In this document: in pieces, positions 7,347 to 15,900 of the stretch | Numbering within the stretch: the stretch's first letter is position 1 | Layout of the letters: the number at the start of each line of letters is the position of its first letter | From: Ramlibacter sp. | Lineage (GTDB): Bacteria > Pseudomonadota > Gammaproteobacteria > Burkholderiales > Burkholderiaceae_C | Direction of reading: 5' to 3' | NCBI GenBank assembly: GCA_019635435.1 | Contig: JAHBZM010000001.1 | Coordinates: 2,976,001 to 3,040,000, forward strand | DNA: 64,000 nucleotides | Notes under the pieces: model-generated | What the model was told of the DNA's origin: nothing | The model's database searches: none | The model's input: the letters and a program-made list of their open reading frames with translations, nothing else | Program-made: the position numbers and the translations under genes

Positions 7347-7364
7347 CCATTAAGGTAGTAAGTC

Positions 7365-7628
7365 ATGTACCCCGTCGACACGCCCCAACAGCTCCGCACC
7401 ATTCTTCGCACGCTGCGCCAGTCGCGCGGGCTCACGCAAACCCAGCTGGGGCAGATGCTGGGCGTCAGCCAGAAGCGCATTGCCCGCATCGAGGCCACGC
7501 CAGAGGTCACGGCGTTTGACCAGATATCCCGCATGGTGTCGGCCATGGGTTGCCGGCTGGTGATTGAAGAGCCCCCGGCACACCGCGTGGCAGAGCCAGC
7601 CGCTGCACCCTACACACCCACCTGGTAG
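7365..7628 (+). CDS. hipB: HipB-like XRE-family antitoxin and autorepressor
   Basis: The 87-residue protein has one XRE helix-turn-helix, about residues 9-60: LRTILRTLRQSRGLTQTQLG, MLGVSQKRIARIE, then TPEVTAFDQISRMVSAMGCRLVIEE. The size matches E. coli HipB (88 residues). It would dimerise, bind the palindromes just upstream and neutralise the HipA kinase. The C-terminal tail after the beta strand (EEPPAHRVAEPAAAPYTPTW) ends in a tryptophan, as the HipB tail does. The stop lies 4 bases before the hipA start, so the pair is one operon. The start ATG at 7365 follows a TAAGGTAG sequence. Confidence 0.88.
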   Translation: MYPVDTPQQLRTILRTLRQSRGLTQTQLGQMLGVSQKRIARIEATPEVTAFDQISRMVSAMGCRLVIEEPPAHRVAEPAAAPYTPTW

Positions 7629-7632
7629 GCGC

Positions 7633-8991
7633 ATGGTGACGTTTCGCCGCCCTCGCACCGACCCGCGCAGCAACATGCTGGGCGTGTGGATCAATGGCCA
7701 GCGCGTGGGGGTCTGGTCGGTTGCTGACGCAGAGCACCGTTTTCAATACGACGCGGAATGGCTTGCGTCTCCCGCCGGGCGATGGCTGTCGCTTTCGCTG
7801 CCCTTCACGCCAGACAACGTGCCGCACCGTGGCGACGTGGTGCGCAACTGGTTCGACAACCTGCTGCCAGACAGCGACGCCATCCGCCGGCGCATGGCCG
7901 AAAAATTCACGCACGGCGCCACCGACACCTTCGCCCTGCTCGCCGCACTGGGCCGCGATTGCGTGGGGGCCGTGCAGTTGCTGCCACACGGCCAGGTCCC
8001 CCAGGGCCTGGAGAGCATCGACGCCACGCCGCTGGACGACGCCGGGGTCGAGCAGATGATCAACAACGCCGTGGGCGGCGCGCGTGTTCTGGGCCAGCCG
8101 TCTGACGACGACTTTCGCATCTCCATCGCTGGCGCCCAGGAAAAAACCGCCTTGCTCTGGCATGGCAACCAGTGGTGCAAGCCGCTCAACGCCACGCCCA
8201 CCACCCATATCTTCAAGCTCCCGCTGGGTCTGGTGGGCAACGTGCGCGCCGACATGCACGACTCTGTTGAAAACGAATGGCTGTGCGCCCAGCTGCTGGC
8301 CCTGCTGGGGATGCCGGTTGCCCCGTGCGAAATCGCCCGGTTTGGCCAACGCAAGGTGCTGGTGGTCGAGCGGTTTGACCGCACCTTGCAGGAGCCCCCC
8401 GGCAAGGCGCCCTGGCTGGCCCGGTTGCCCCAGGAAGACTTCTGCCAGGCGCTGGGAGTGGCGGGCTCGCGCAAGTACGAGTCAGACGGCGGCCCCGGCG
8501 TGAGAGACGTGCTGCGCATTCTGGACAACAGCAACTCTGCCCCCAACGACAAACTCACCTTCGTGCAGACGCTGCTGGCCTTCTGGCTGATGGCGGCAAC
8601 GGACGGCCACGCCAAGAACTTCTCCATCTTCCTGGAGCGCGGCGGCGGTTACCGCATGACGCCGCTGTATGACGTGCTGTCGGCCTGGCCCATCATCGGC
8701 AACGAGCCCAACATGGTCAGCCCGCGCCGCGCCAAGCTGGCCATGGCCCTGCGCGGCAAAAATGCCCACTACCACCTGCACGAGATCCACACCCGCCACT
8801 GGCAGGCACTGGCGCTGCAAAGCGGCGTGCCCGATGCGTTTGACCGCATGGTGGGGCTGGTGCTGCAGGTGCCGCAGGCGCTGGCCGAGGCGCGCGCCCT
8901 GCTGCCTGCGGGCTTTCCCCTGCCGGTGTTTGAGGCCATTGACCAGGGGATGCGGGCGCAGGCCAGCCTGTTTGTGGACGAGCTGGCCTGA
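7633..8991 (+). CDS. hipA: HipA-like serine/threonine kinase toxin
   Basis: From ATG 7633 (MVTFRRPRTD), which has GGTAGG just upstream, the product is 452 residues, close to E. coli HipA. It shows the HipA N-terminal Couple_hipA domain (LGVWINGQRVGVWSV, LPFTPDNVPHRGDVVRNWFDNLLPD), the ATP-loop ISIAGAQEKTALL near residues 162-174, and the kinase catalytic segment AATDGHAKNFS near 321-331 followed by the MTPLYDVLSAWP metal site. E. coli HipA phosphorylates glutamyl-tRNA synthetase and drives persistence. All key motifs are present, so it is probably active. It overlaps no neighbour; the next gene is a TetR regulator. Confidence 0.92.
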   Translation: MVTFRRPRTDPRSNMLGVWINGQRVGVWSVADAEHRFQYDAEWLASPAGRWLSLSLPFTPDNVPHRGDVVRNWFDNLLPDSDAIRRRMAEKFTHGATDTFALLAALGRDCVGAVQLLPHGQVPQGLESIDATPLDDAGVEQMINNAVGGARVLGQPSDDDFRISIAGAQEKTALLWHGNQWCKPLNATPTTHIFKLPLGLVGNVRADMHDSVENEWLCAQLLALLGMPVAPCEIARFGQRKVLVVERFDRTLQEPPGKAPWLARLPQEDFCQALGVAGSRKYESDGGPGVRDVLRILDNSNSAPNDKLTFVQTLLAFWLMAATDGHAKNFSIFLERGGGYRMTPLYDVLSAWPIIGNEPNMVSPRRAKLAMALRGKNAHYHLHEIHTRHWQALALQSGVPDAFDRMVGLVLQVPQALAEARALLPAGFPLPVFEAIDQGMRAQASLFVDELA

Positions 8992-9024
8992 CGCTTTCGG
9001 GGCTTGCGCTCTCGGGCGCTTGAC

Positions 9025-9052
9025 TAGAGCATTGCTCTGGAGTAATACTCTA
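9025..9052. promoter_or_regulatory. Probable TetR autoregulatory operator
   Basis: A 28-base near-palindrome ends 3 bases before the tetR-type start codon. It is built from two smaller perfect palindromes, AGAGCATTGCTCT (AGAGCA-T-TGCTCT) and GAGTAATACTC (GAGTA-A-TACTC). This is the classical arrangement for a TetR-family dimer or dimer pair repressing its own gene and the two genes downstream. Confidence 0.7.
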
Positions 9053-9055
9053 GTC

Positions 9056-9619
9056 ATGGAACCCATTCCCACCCGCCTGCGCCTGCTCGATGCCGCCGCC
9101 CAGGTGTTTCTGGCCCAGGGCCTTGCCGAAGCCTCCATGGACCAGGTGCGCCAGCAAGCCGGCGTGAGCAACGGCAGCCTGTACCACCACTTTCCCACCA
9201 AGGCGCAGCTGGCCGATGCGCTGTACGCCCACACGCTGCGCGACTTTCACGCCACGCTGCTGGTGCCCATCACCCCGCGCGCCACGGCGCAAAGCGGCGT
9301 CAAGGGCCTGATCCGCGCCTACATCGACTGGGTGGAGCACAACCCCGAGCGCGCCCGCCTGCTCGACCAGTTGCGCCAGGCGGGCGGCAGCGAGCGCGAG
9401 GCCGCCAACGCCGAGGGCTTTGGCGCGCTGGCCGCGTGGATTGCCCGGCGCGTGGAGGCCGGCGACATGCGCAGCATGCCCTTCCCCGTGTGGCTGGCGC
9501 TGGTGTTCTCACCAGCCATGTCACTCACCCGCCACTGGGTCACGCAGCCGGTGCCCGCCGTGCCAGCCAAGGTGCGTGCCGCGCTGGAACACGGCGCCTG
9601 GATGGCCGTGGCCGCCTGA
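9056..9619 (+). CDS. TetR/AcrR family transcriptional regulator
   Basis: The 187-residue regulator has an N-terminal TetR helix-turn-helix: RLRLLDAAAQVFLAQG, ASMDQVRQQAGVSNGSLYHHFPTKAQLADALYA (about residues 6-54). A helical ligand and dimerisation domain follows. The start ATG 9056 sits directly after the palindromic operator, implying autoregulation. The SRPBCC and thioesterase genes follow in the same direction at 28 bases and with an overlap, so they are the likely regulated targets. The inducer is unknown; acyl-CoA or aromatic compounds would fit a thioesterase partner, but that is inference. Confidence 0.9.
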   Translation: MEPIPTRLRLLDAAAQVFLAQGLAEASMDQVRQQAGVSNGSLYHHFPTKAQLADALYAHTLRDFHATLLVPITPRATAQSGVKGLIRAYIDWVEHNPERARLLDQLRQAGGSEREAANAEGFGALAAWIARRVEAGDMRSMPFPVWLALVFSPAMSLTRHWVTQPVPAVPAKVRAALEHGAWMAVAA

Positions 9620-9647
9620 GCCCCATCGCATTCTTGAGGAGTTGACC

Positions 9648-10175
9648 ATGAGAGTTGTGAACGTTCACCAGCGCCTGCTCCATGCCCAGCCCGGGCAGGC
9701 AGGCGCACTGATTGATGCACTGGCCTCCCCGGCCGACCAGCTGTGGCGCGGCAACGCCTGGCCGCGAATGGCGTTTGACCGGCCGCTGGGCGTGGGCGCA
9801 GTGGGGGGCCACGGCCCGATCCGCTACACCGTCATTGACTACACGCCGGGCCAGTCCATCCGCTTCGGCTTCACCGCACCCAGGGGCTTGAACGGCTGGC
9901 ACGGGCTGGACATTCTGGACGCCACCGCCGCGCACTGCGTGCTGGAGCACCGCGTGGAAATGACGCTGCACGGCGCCGCGCGCCTGAGCTGGCCCCTGGT
10001 GTACCGCCCGCTGCATGACGCGCTGATTGAAGACGGCCTGGCCGCCGCGCAGGCGGCCCTGGGCAACACACCGCATGTGGTGCCGTGGTCGCCCTGGGTG
10101 CGCCTGCTGCGCCGGCTGCTGACCCGCAAGCCGCGCCCGCAGGTGCATTTCAAGGAGCCAGCTGATGCACACTGA
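9648..10175 (+). CDS. SRPBCC-fold family protein of unknown function
   Basis: From ATG 9648, preceded by a GAGGAG ribosome site, the product is 175 residues. The pattern of alternating strands with a long C-terminal helix (IRYTVIDYTPGQSIRFGFT, LEHRVEMTLHGAARLSW, LIEDGLAAAQAALG) fits the START/SRPBCC hydrophobic-pocket fold, which binds lipids or polyketide-like ligands. I do not recognise a closer family. It overlaps the following thioesterase start by 11 bases and lies just downstream of a TetR regulator, so the three are probably one operon. Confidence 0.72.
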   Translation: MRVVNVHQRLLHAQPGQAGALIDALASPADQLWRGNAWPRMAFDRPLGVGAVGGHGPIRYTVIDYTPGQSIRFGFTAPRGLNGWHGLDILDATAAHCVLEHRVEMTLHGAARLSWPLVYRPLHDALIEDGLAAAQAALGNTPHVVPWSPWVRLLRRLLTRKPRPQVHFKEPADAH

Positions 10176-10575
10176 CATGCTGGCACAAGGCCGCGCCGTG
10201 CTGGCCCGGCAACCCTTCAGCGTGCTGCTGGGCGCGCAGCTGGATGCCTTTGCGCCCGGGCTGGCTGAGCTTTCAGTGCCCCTGGCCGAGCCCCTGCTGC
10301 AACAGCACGGCTTTGTGCATGGCGGTGTGCTGGCCTACCTGGCCGACAACGCCCTCACCTACGCGGGCGGTTCGGTGCTGGGCGGGGTGCTCACATCGGA
10401 GTTCAAGATCAACTACCTGCGCCCCGCGAAGGACGCCGAGCGCCTGGTGGCCGTGGCCACCGTGGTGGGCAGCGGCAAGACCCAGGCGGTGTGCCGCTGC
10501 GACATTTACCTGCACAGCGGTGGCGAACGCAAGCTGTGCGCCGCCGCGCAAGGCACCATCCGCAAGGTGGAGTAG
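10165..10575 (+). CDS. PaaI-family hotdog thioesterase
   Basis: The 136-residue protein shows the hotdog-fold acyl-CoA thioesterase core: FVHGGVLAYLADNALTYAGG (the HGG with a following acidic residue in the helix), then SEFKINYLRPAK and VGSGKTQAVCRCDIYL. PaaI-type enzymes hydrolyse phenylacetyl- or other acyl-CoAs in the cytosol. The start ATG 10165 overlaps the previous gene by 11 bases; a second ATG at 10177 (MLAQG) would leave a 1-base gap and is equally possible. It is the last gene of the TetR-led group and converges on the TRAP permease gene. Confidence 0.88.
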   Translation: MHTDMLAQGRAVLARQPFSVLLGAQLDAFAPGLAELSVPLAEPLLQQHGFVHGGVLAYLADNALTYAGGSVLGGVLTSEFKINYLRPAKDAERLVAVATVVGSGKTQAVCRCDIYLHSGGERKLCAAAQGTIRKVE

Positions 10576-10609
10576 CGCCGGGCTGCGTCAGGCCGCCTTC
10601 AGGCCACCC

Positions 10610-12826
10610 TCAGGCCGGCGCCGCAGCCGCCCTGCCCGCGCGCCAGCCCGTGAGCTGGCCCAGCAGCACCGGCACGCACAGCGCAGCACCCAGCAGCGTG
10701 GCCGTGAGGCCCGGCGCAATGAGCAGCAGCGCGGCCGCCAGGCACAACAGCTGTTGCCAGCGGCTCATTTCCACCAGAAAGAACTTGCTCAGCGCCGCCG
10801 CCAGCAGCGTGATGCCCAGCACGCAGCCGGTGAACGTGACGGCAAAGTCATACCAGGTAAAGCCCTTGGCCACCAGCAACAGGCTGGGCGAGAACACAAA
10901 CACAAACGGCACCAGCGCTTTGGCCAGCCCCAGGCGGAAGGCGGTGTTGCCGGTCTTGAACGGGTCGCCGCCCGCCATGCCCGCGGCAGCGTAGGCCGCC
11001 AGCGCCACGGGGGGGGTGATGTCGGCCAGCACGCCGTAATAGAACACGAAGAAGTGCGCCACCAGCGGCTCCACACCCAGCTGCACCAGCGTGGGCGCGG
11101 CCACGGTCACCATGATGATGTAGTTGGCCGTGGTGGGAATGCCGCAGCCCATGAGGATGCAGACAATGCCGGTCATGAACAGCGCGGCAAACAGCGTCAT
11201 GCCCTGCACGCCGGCCAGCCAGGTGGGCACCACAGTGGCCAAACCCTGCGCCAGGCTTTGCGCCACGCCGGTGATGATGTAGCTCACCTTGAAGCCCACG
11301 CCCGTGAGCGTGACCACGCCAATCACCAGGCCCACCGTGGCCGCGGCAGCGCCCACGGCCAGCGCGTATTTGGCGCCGGTTTCCAGTGCCTCCATCAGCA
11401 CCGGGTAGCCAATGCGGCCGCGCACCTGGGCAAAGCGCGAGCCCAGCGCCATGACCACGGCGCCCACGGCAAACAGGCCCAGGCGGATCATTTCAGCCTT
11501 GACGCCCCAGTCCACAAACGCCATGGCCACCAGCAGCCCCTGCAGCACCGCGAGCAGCACCCAGTTGCGCAAGGTGTTGCCCTTGAGCTGGGTGGTCAGG
11601 CCCACGATGGCGCACGAGGTGATGCCCACAAACGCGGCCAGGTAAGGTGTGCGCCCGGTGACCAGAATCCAGATCAGCAGCACCAGCGGGATCAGCGTGG
11701 GCCAGCGCTGGCGCAGTGACTCGCGCAGTTTGGGCATTTCTTCTTCGGTCAGGCCGCGCAGGCCGTAACGCTTGGCTTCAAAGTGCACCTGCATGAACAC
11801 GCCAAAGAAGTGCATGAACGCTGGCACCATGGCGGCGGCAATGATGGTCTGGTAAGACACATTCAAAAACTCGATCATCAGGAAAGCCGCCGCGCCCAGC
11901 ACCGGGGGCGTGATCTGCCCGCCGGTGGACGAAGCCGCCTCCACCGCCCCGGCAAACTCGCGCCGGTAGCCCACCTTGATCATGGCCGGAATGGTGAGCG
12001 AGCCCACGGTGACCGCATTGGCCACCGACGAGCCGCTGAGCATGCCGAACATGGCCGAGCCAAACACGCTGACCTTGGCCGGCCCGCCCGCGTAGCGCCC
12101 GGCAATGCTGGAGGCAATGTCCAGGAACAGCTGCCCCAGGCCAATGCGCGTGGCCATCACGCCAAACAGCACAAAGTGGAAAACATAGGTGGCCACCACG
12201 CCCACGGCCACGCCGTAGATGCCCTGGCTGGTGAGGTACTGGTGGTTGACCAGCTGCGTCCAGCTCGCGCCCGCATGGCGAAGAAGACCGGGGAAATAGG
12301 GCCCGGCCAGCGCGTAGATGCTGAAGCCAATGGCGATCAGAGGCAGCGGCCAGCCCATGCTGCGGCGCGTGGCCTCGAGCAGGGTGATGATGAGCACGGT
12401 GCCAAACACCACGTCCATCAGGCTGGGGTTGCCAACGCGGAACGCGAGGTCCGAGAATACGATGGGGATGTAGATCACGCTGGCGGCGCAGGCCATGCCC
12501 AGCACCCAGTCCGCCAGCGGCACGCCACCGGGCGAGGCCCAGCTGTTGCGCACCGGTGCCACCTGCGTTTTCTTGCTCGCGGCAAACACCAGAAAGATCA
12601 ACCCGAGCACAAAGGCCAGGTGCACGCCGCGGTGCGTCACCTCTTGCAGCAACCCGAAGCCGGCCGTGTAGTAGTGAAAGCACGACAGCGCAATGAGCAG
12701 CCACTTGATGATCTGCGTGGCGGGAGGCACCGAGGGGCGAAAGCGCATCTCGGGGTCGAACTTTTCCTCCAGCTCCTGCAGGGTCTTGTCGTCGGGCAAG
12801 GCGGTCGCGTCGGCGGCTTGGGTCAT
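10610..12826 (-). CDS. TRAP transporter fused permease (DctQM-type, TAXI system)
   Basis: The 738-residue membrane protein has an N-terminal four-helix DctQ-like part after a cytosolic head (residues 1-40), then a long DctM-like part with the characteristic stretches MFGMLSGSSVANAVTVGSLTIPAMIKVGY and GAVEAASSTGGQITPPVLGAAAFL, and MGCGIPTTANYIIMV. The fused 4TM-12TM layout is that of TAXI-type TRAP permeases, which import organic acids using a sodium gradient with a periplasmic receptor. The receptor gene lies just upstream (12894-13847), separated by a strong hairpin-plus-T-run terminator, so this gene is probably expressed at a lower level than the receptor. The substrate is unknown. Confidence 0.93.
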   Translation of the reverse strand: MTQAADATALPDDKTLQELEEKFDPEMRFRPSVPPATQIIKWLLIALSCFHYYTAGFGLLQEVTHRGVHLAFVLGLIFLVFAASKKTQVAPVRNSWASPGGVPLADWVLGMACAASVIYIPIVFSDLAFRVGNPSLMDVVFGTVLIITLLEATRRSMGWPLPLIAIGFSIYALAGPYFPGLLRHAGASWTQLVNHQYLTSQGIYGVAVGVVATYVFHFVLFGVMATRIGLGQLFLDIASSIAGRYAGGPAKVSVFGSAMFGMLSGSSVANAVTVGSLTIPAMIKVGYRREFAGAVEAASSTGGQITPPVLGAAAFLMIEFLNVSYQTIIAAAMVPAFMHFFGVFMQVHFEAKRYGLRGLTEEEMPKLRESLRQRWPTLIPLVLLIWILVTGRTPYLAAFVGITSCAIVGLTTQLKGNTLRNWVLLAVLQGLLVAMAFVDWGVKAEMIRLGLFAVGAVVMALGSRFAQVRGRIGYPVLMEALETGAKYALAVGAAAATVGLVIGVVTLTGVGFKVSYIITGVAQSLAQGLATVVPTWLAGVQGMTLFAALFMTGIVCILMGCGIPTTANYIIMVTVAAPTLVQLGVEPLVAHFFVFYYGVLADITPPVALAAYAAAGMAGGDPFKTGNTAFRLGLAKALVPFVFVFSPSLLLVAKGFTWYDFAVTFTGCVLGITLLAAALSKFFLVEMSRWQQLLCLAAALLLIAPGLTATLLGAALCVPVLLGQLTGWRAGRAAAAPA

Positions 12827-12838
12827 GGCGGGCTCTTC

Positions 12839-12867
12839 AAAAAAAACGGGCGAGTCATGCTCGCCCG
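12839..12867 (-). terminator. Rho-independent terminator or attenuator between TAXI receptor and permease genes
   Basis: Minus-strand transcripts fold CGGGCGAG (12860-12867) with CTCGCCCG (12847-12854) around a 5-base loop, followed at once by eight T residues (12846-12839). The 8-base GC-rich stem plus T-run is a textbook intrinsic terminator. It lies after the receptor stop and 12 bases before the permease ATG, which fits partial termination giving more receptor than permease. Confidence 0.88.
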
Positions 12868-12893
12868 CATCATGCCTTGCGGCGGTTGTGGGC

Positions 12894-13847
12894 TTACTTC
12901 AGGACGCCGGCTTCCTTGTAGAACTTCTCGGCACCGGGGTGGAACGGAATGCCCACGCCCTGGACCGCATGCTCCTTGGTGATGTACTTGCCCTTGGCAT
13001 GGCCGGCGGCCAGCGTCTTTTGCGTGGCGTCGCTGAACAGGGCCTTGGTGATCTGGTAGACCGTTTCGGTGTCAGCCTTGGCGCTGGTCACCCACTGGGC
13101 GCCCACGGCCAGCGTCTGCACGGCGGGCACGTCCTTGTAGGTGTTGGCGGCAATGGTGTCCACGGCAAAGTACGGGTTGGCCTTGCGCAGGCCTTCGGCT
13201 TGCGGGCCACCCAGGGCCACCAGCTCGATGCCGGCGCCGCTGGAAGCCAGCTCGGCAATGGCACCGGCAGGCGCGCCGCCCACGAAGAAGAAGGCGTCAA
13301 GCGCGCCGTCCTTGAGCTTGTCGCCGGCCTGGTTGGGCTTGATGTATTCGGGCTTGATGTCGCTTTCCTGCACACCATAGGCCGCCAGCACCATGCGGGC
13401 GTTGATCAGCGTGCCGGAGCCGGGCTCGTCCAGCGCCACGCGCTTGCCCTTGAGGTCGGCCACGGACTTGATGCCCGAGCCCTTCTTGACCACGAGGTGG
13501 ATGCTCTCGGGGTACAGGTTGGCGATCATGCGCAGGTCGTCCACCTTGGGCTTGCCCACGTAGGGGCCGGTGCCGGTGTAGGCCCAGGTGGCCACGTCAG
13601 ACTGCGAGAAACCCGATTCAATGGCGCCGCCGGCAATGCCGTTCACGTTGGCCAGCGAGCCGTTGGCGGCCTGCGCCGTGACCACGATCTTGCCCGGCTG
13701 CGACACCGCGTTGGCAATCATGCCGCCCACGGGGTAGTAGGTGCCGGCCGTGCCGCCCGTGCCGATGCGGAAGAACTGCTGGGCGTGGGCGCCACCGGTC
13801 AGGGCCACGGCGGCCACCACGGCGCCAACGAGTTGCTTGAGGGTCAT
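12894..13847 (-). CDS. TAXI family TRAP transporter solute-binding protein
   Basis: From ATG 13845-13847, preceded by AAGGAG, the product is 317 residues with a Sec signal peptide (MTLKQLVGAVVAAVALTGGA, cleavage after HAQ). The mature start QFFRIGTGGTAGTYYPVGGM is the hallmark of TAXI receptors (TRAP-associated extracytoplasmic immunogenic), as are QAANGSLANVNGIAGG and the LYPESIHLVV segment. It would bind an organic acid such as glutamate or 2-oxoglutarate in the periplasm and hand it to the fused permease encoded next. A longer in-frame upstream extension lacks a signal-peptide-like start and was rejected. Confidence 0.92.
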   Translation of the reverse strand: MTLKQLVGAVVAAVALTGGAHAQQFFRIGTGGTAGTYYPVGGMIANAVSQPGKIVVTAQAANGSLANVNGIAGGAIESGFSQSDVATWAYTGTGPYVGKPKVDDLRMIANLYPESIHLVVKKGSGIKSVADLKGKRVALDEPGSGTLINARMVLAAYGVQESDIKPEYIKPNQAGDKLKDGALDAFFFVGGAPAGAIAELASSGAGIELVALGGPQAEGLRKANPYFAVDTIAANTYKDVPAVQTLAVGAQWVTSAKADTETVYQITKALFSDATQKTLAAGHAKGKYITKEHAVQGVGIPFHPGAEKFYKEAGVLK

Positions 13848-13899
13848 GGAAAGCTCCTTCGGGAGGGTTGTTGAAAACAGGTATTGGGGCAAGCGCAGT

Positions 13900-14811
13900 C
13901 TAGCGATGATCCCCGGTTTCGGGAGCGCCGGGAAGCGTGCGCGCATGAAAATCCCGGGCCATCGCGAACTCCTGGGTCAGCTCGCCCGTGCGCCGTCGCA
14001 CCAGCAGGTCGCGAAACAGCGCCAGGGAGTCCTGCACGCTGTCGATTTCCTCGATCAGCGGGTCGGCGTTGTGCACCGCAATGTCGGCCCACAGGCTGGC
14101 GTCGGATGAGCCCAGGCGCGAAAAGCCCTGGAAACCCGTGCCGCGGTACTGCAGCCATTCACCGGCGGCCGGCCGCCCGGCCAGGCCATGCAGGTAGGCA
14201 TAGCTGAGCACCTGGGGCAGGTGGCTCATGGCCGCATAGGCACGGTCGTGCTCGTCGGCGGGCATCAAGGCCACCCGGGCTCCCAGCAGGGCCCAGAAAT
14301 CGCTCGCCAGAGCCACCGCCTTCGGGTCGGTGCCGGCCGTGGGCGTCATGATGCAGGCCCGGCCCTGGAACAGGTCGGCTCGCGCGGCGGCCCATCCGGC
14401 CTCGGCCCGCCCGGCAATTGGGTGGCAAGGCACAAAGCAGGCCGCGGCCCGCTCCCCGCCCAGCGCCTGGAGCACGGGCAGCTTGACGCTGGCCACGTCC
14501 ATCACCACGGCACGGCCCTGGTCAATCGCATCCAGATGGCTGGTCAGCAGCCCCAGCAGTGCGCTCACGGGCTGGCACAGCAGCACCACGTCGTGGTCGG
14601 CAAACAGATCTTCGGTGCGGGAACAGGCCTGGTGGATCCAGCCGCCCTCCAGCGCCGCCTGCACGGTGTTGGCCCGGATGTCGTAGCCGGTCACCCTCCC
14701 CCGGTAGCCCGCGGCGTGCAGCGCCTGCACCATCGAACCGCCGATCAAGCCCAGGCCACAGACCGCAATGCGGTCGAGCTGCAGGAAAGGATGGGCGGGA
14801 GTGGCGGGCAT
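13900..14811 (-). CDS. Prephenate/arogenate dehydrogenase family protein (TyrA-like)
   Basis: The 303-residue protein has an N-terminal Rossmann motif IAVCGLGLIGGSMVQAL (about 15-31) and the TyrA landmarks VMDVASVKLPV, CHPIAGRAEAGW (substrate histidine), EHDRAYAAMSHLPQVLSYAYL and FQGFSRLGSSDASLWADI. It would oxidatively decarboxylate prephenate or arogenate toward tyrosine with NAD(P)+. The length matches monofunctional TyrA without a chorismate mutase domain. It is not in an aroA-pheA context here: it is upstream of a TAXI receptor gene and divergent from a LysR gene, so it may be a second, accessory copy. Confidence 0.88.
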   Translation of the reverse strand: MPATPAHPFLQLDRIAVCGLGLIGGSMVQALHAAGYRGRVTGYDIRANTVQAALEGGWIHQACSRTEDLFADHDVVLLCQPVSALLGLLTSHLDAIDQGRAVVMDVASVKLPVLQALGGERAAACFVPCHPIAGRAEAGWAAARADLFQGRACIMTPTAGTDPKAVALASDFWALLGARVALMPADEHDRAYAAMSHLPQVLSYAYLHGLAGRPAAGEWLQYRGTGFQGFSRLGSSDASLWADIAVHNADPLIEEIDSVQDSLALFRDLLVRRRTGELTQEFAMARDFHARTLPGAPETGDHR

Positions 14812-14896
14812 GGGGCGCAGTGTGAATCCCCCGGGGCATCACAGCAAATGCCAGAATGTGGCTATCCCATAACATGACGTTAATCGTCCACTTGCG

Positions 14897-15796
14897 ATGA
14901 ATCTGCGCCAGATTGAAGTGTTCCGCGCGGTCATGCAGGCCGGCAGCATCTCGGGCGCGGCGGCGGCGCTGCATGTATCGCAGCCCGCCGTCAGCCGCCT
15001 GATCCGCTACCTGGAGGTCAAGCTGCGCGTGGCCTTGTTTGACCGCACCGGCGGGCGCCTGCACCCCACGCCCGAGGCGCGCGCGCTGCTGCGCGAGATC
15101 AACAGCGCCTACCGGGGCATTGACCGCGTGCGCGCCTATGCCGAGCAGCTGCACCACGGCGTGGCCGACACCCTGCGCATCTCGACCAACCTGAGCCCCG
15201 CGCTGGAACTGGTGCCGCGTGCGGTGGCCGAACTCAAGGCGCGCATGCCGCGCCTGCACATCTCGGTGGAGATCGGCACCCACGCACAGATCACCGACCA
15301 GCTGCTCGCGGGCGAATGCGACCTGGGCGTGGCGGCCTTCGTCAAGGCGCAGCACCCGGCCGTGACGGCCGAGACCATTGGCGAGGGCGACGTGCTGTGC
15401 GCCATGGCGCCCGGCCATGCGCTGGCCAGGCTGCGCAAGGTGACGCTCACGCAGATCCGCCAGCACGACGTGATCTCGTTCGGCCCCGAAACGCCGCACG
15501 GCAAGGTGGTCGGCAAGCTGCTGGGCAACACCGGCACGCCCATGAACCCCACCGTGGACGTGCGCTACGCCTATGTGGCCTGCAGCATTGCGGCCAGCGG
15601 CTGGGGCGTGGCGCTGGTGGACGACCTCAGCGCCAGCCGGTTCAGCGCGTCGGGCCTGGCGCTGCGCCCCCTGGCGCGGCCGGTGCGCTACGAGGCCTGC
15701 GCCATGGGCAGCGCCGAGCGCCCGCTCTCGGCCGCCGGCCGCGCCATGGTGACCCTGCTCAAGGCCCACTGGGAGCGCTCAAGACAACGGGCATGA
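14897..15796 (+). CDS. LysR family transcriptional regulator
   Basis: The 299-residue protein starts MNLRQIEVFRAVMQAGSISG with the winged helix-turn-helix at about 1-60 (AALHVSQPAVSRLIRYLEVKL) and a periplasmic-binding-like effector domain from about 90. It is divergent from the TyrA-like gene over 85 bases and is followed by the D-amino-acid dehydrogenase and amino-acid receptor genes in the same direction. Members that regulate amino-acid catabolism often sit in this arrangement. Target and inducer are inferred from position only. Confidence 0.92.
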   Translation: MNLRQIEVFRAVMQAGSISGAAAALHVSQPAVSRLIRYLEVKLRVALFDRTGGRLHPTPEARALLREINSAYRGIDRVRAYAEQLHHGVADTLRISTNLSPALELVPRAVAELKARMPRLHISVEIGTHAQITDQLLAGECDLGVAAFVKAQHPAVTAETIGEGDVLCAMAPGHALARLRKVTLTQIRQHDVISFGPETPHGKVVGKLLGNTGTPMNPTVDVRYAYVACSIAASGWGVALVDDLSASRFSASGLALRPLARPVRYEACAMGSAERPLSAAGRAMVTLLKAHWERSRQRA

Positions 15797-15900
15797 CGCC
15801 CGGCCACCCATGAGTTTCAGGCATGGGCCATGCGGGCAACGGCATTTCACACCGAGCCCCGTCTCTTCTAGATTCCAGCCACGTCAACAACGTTCTGGAA

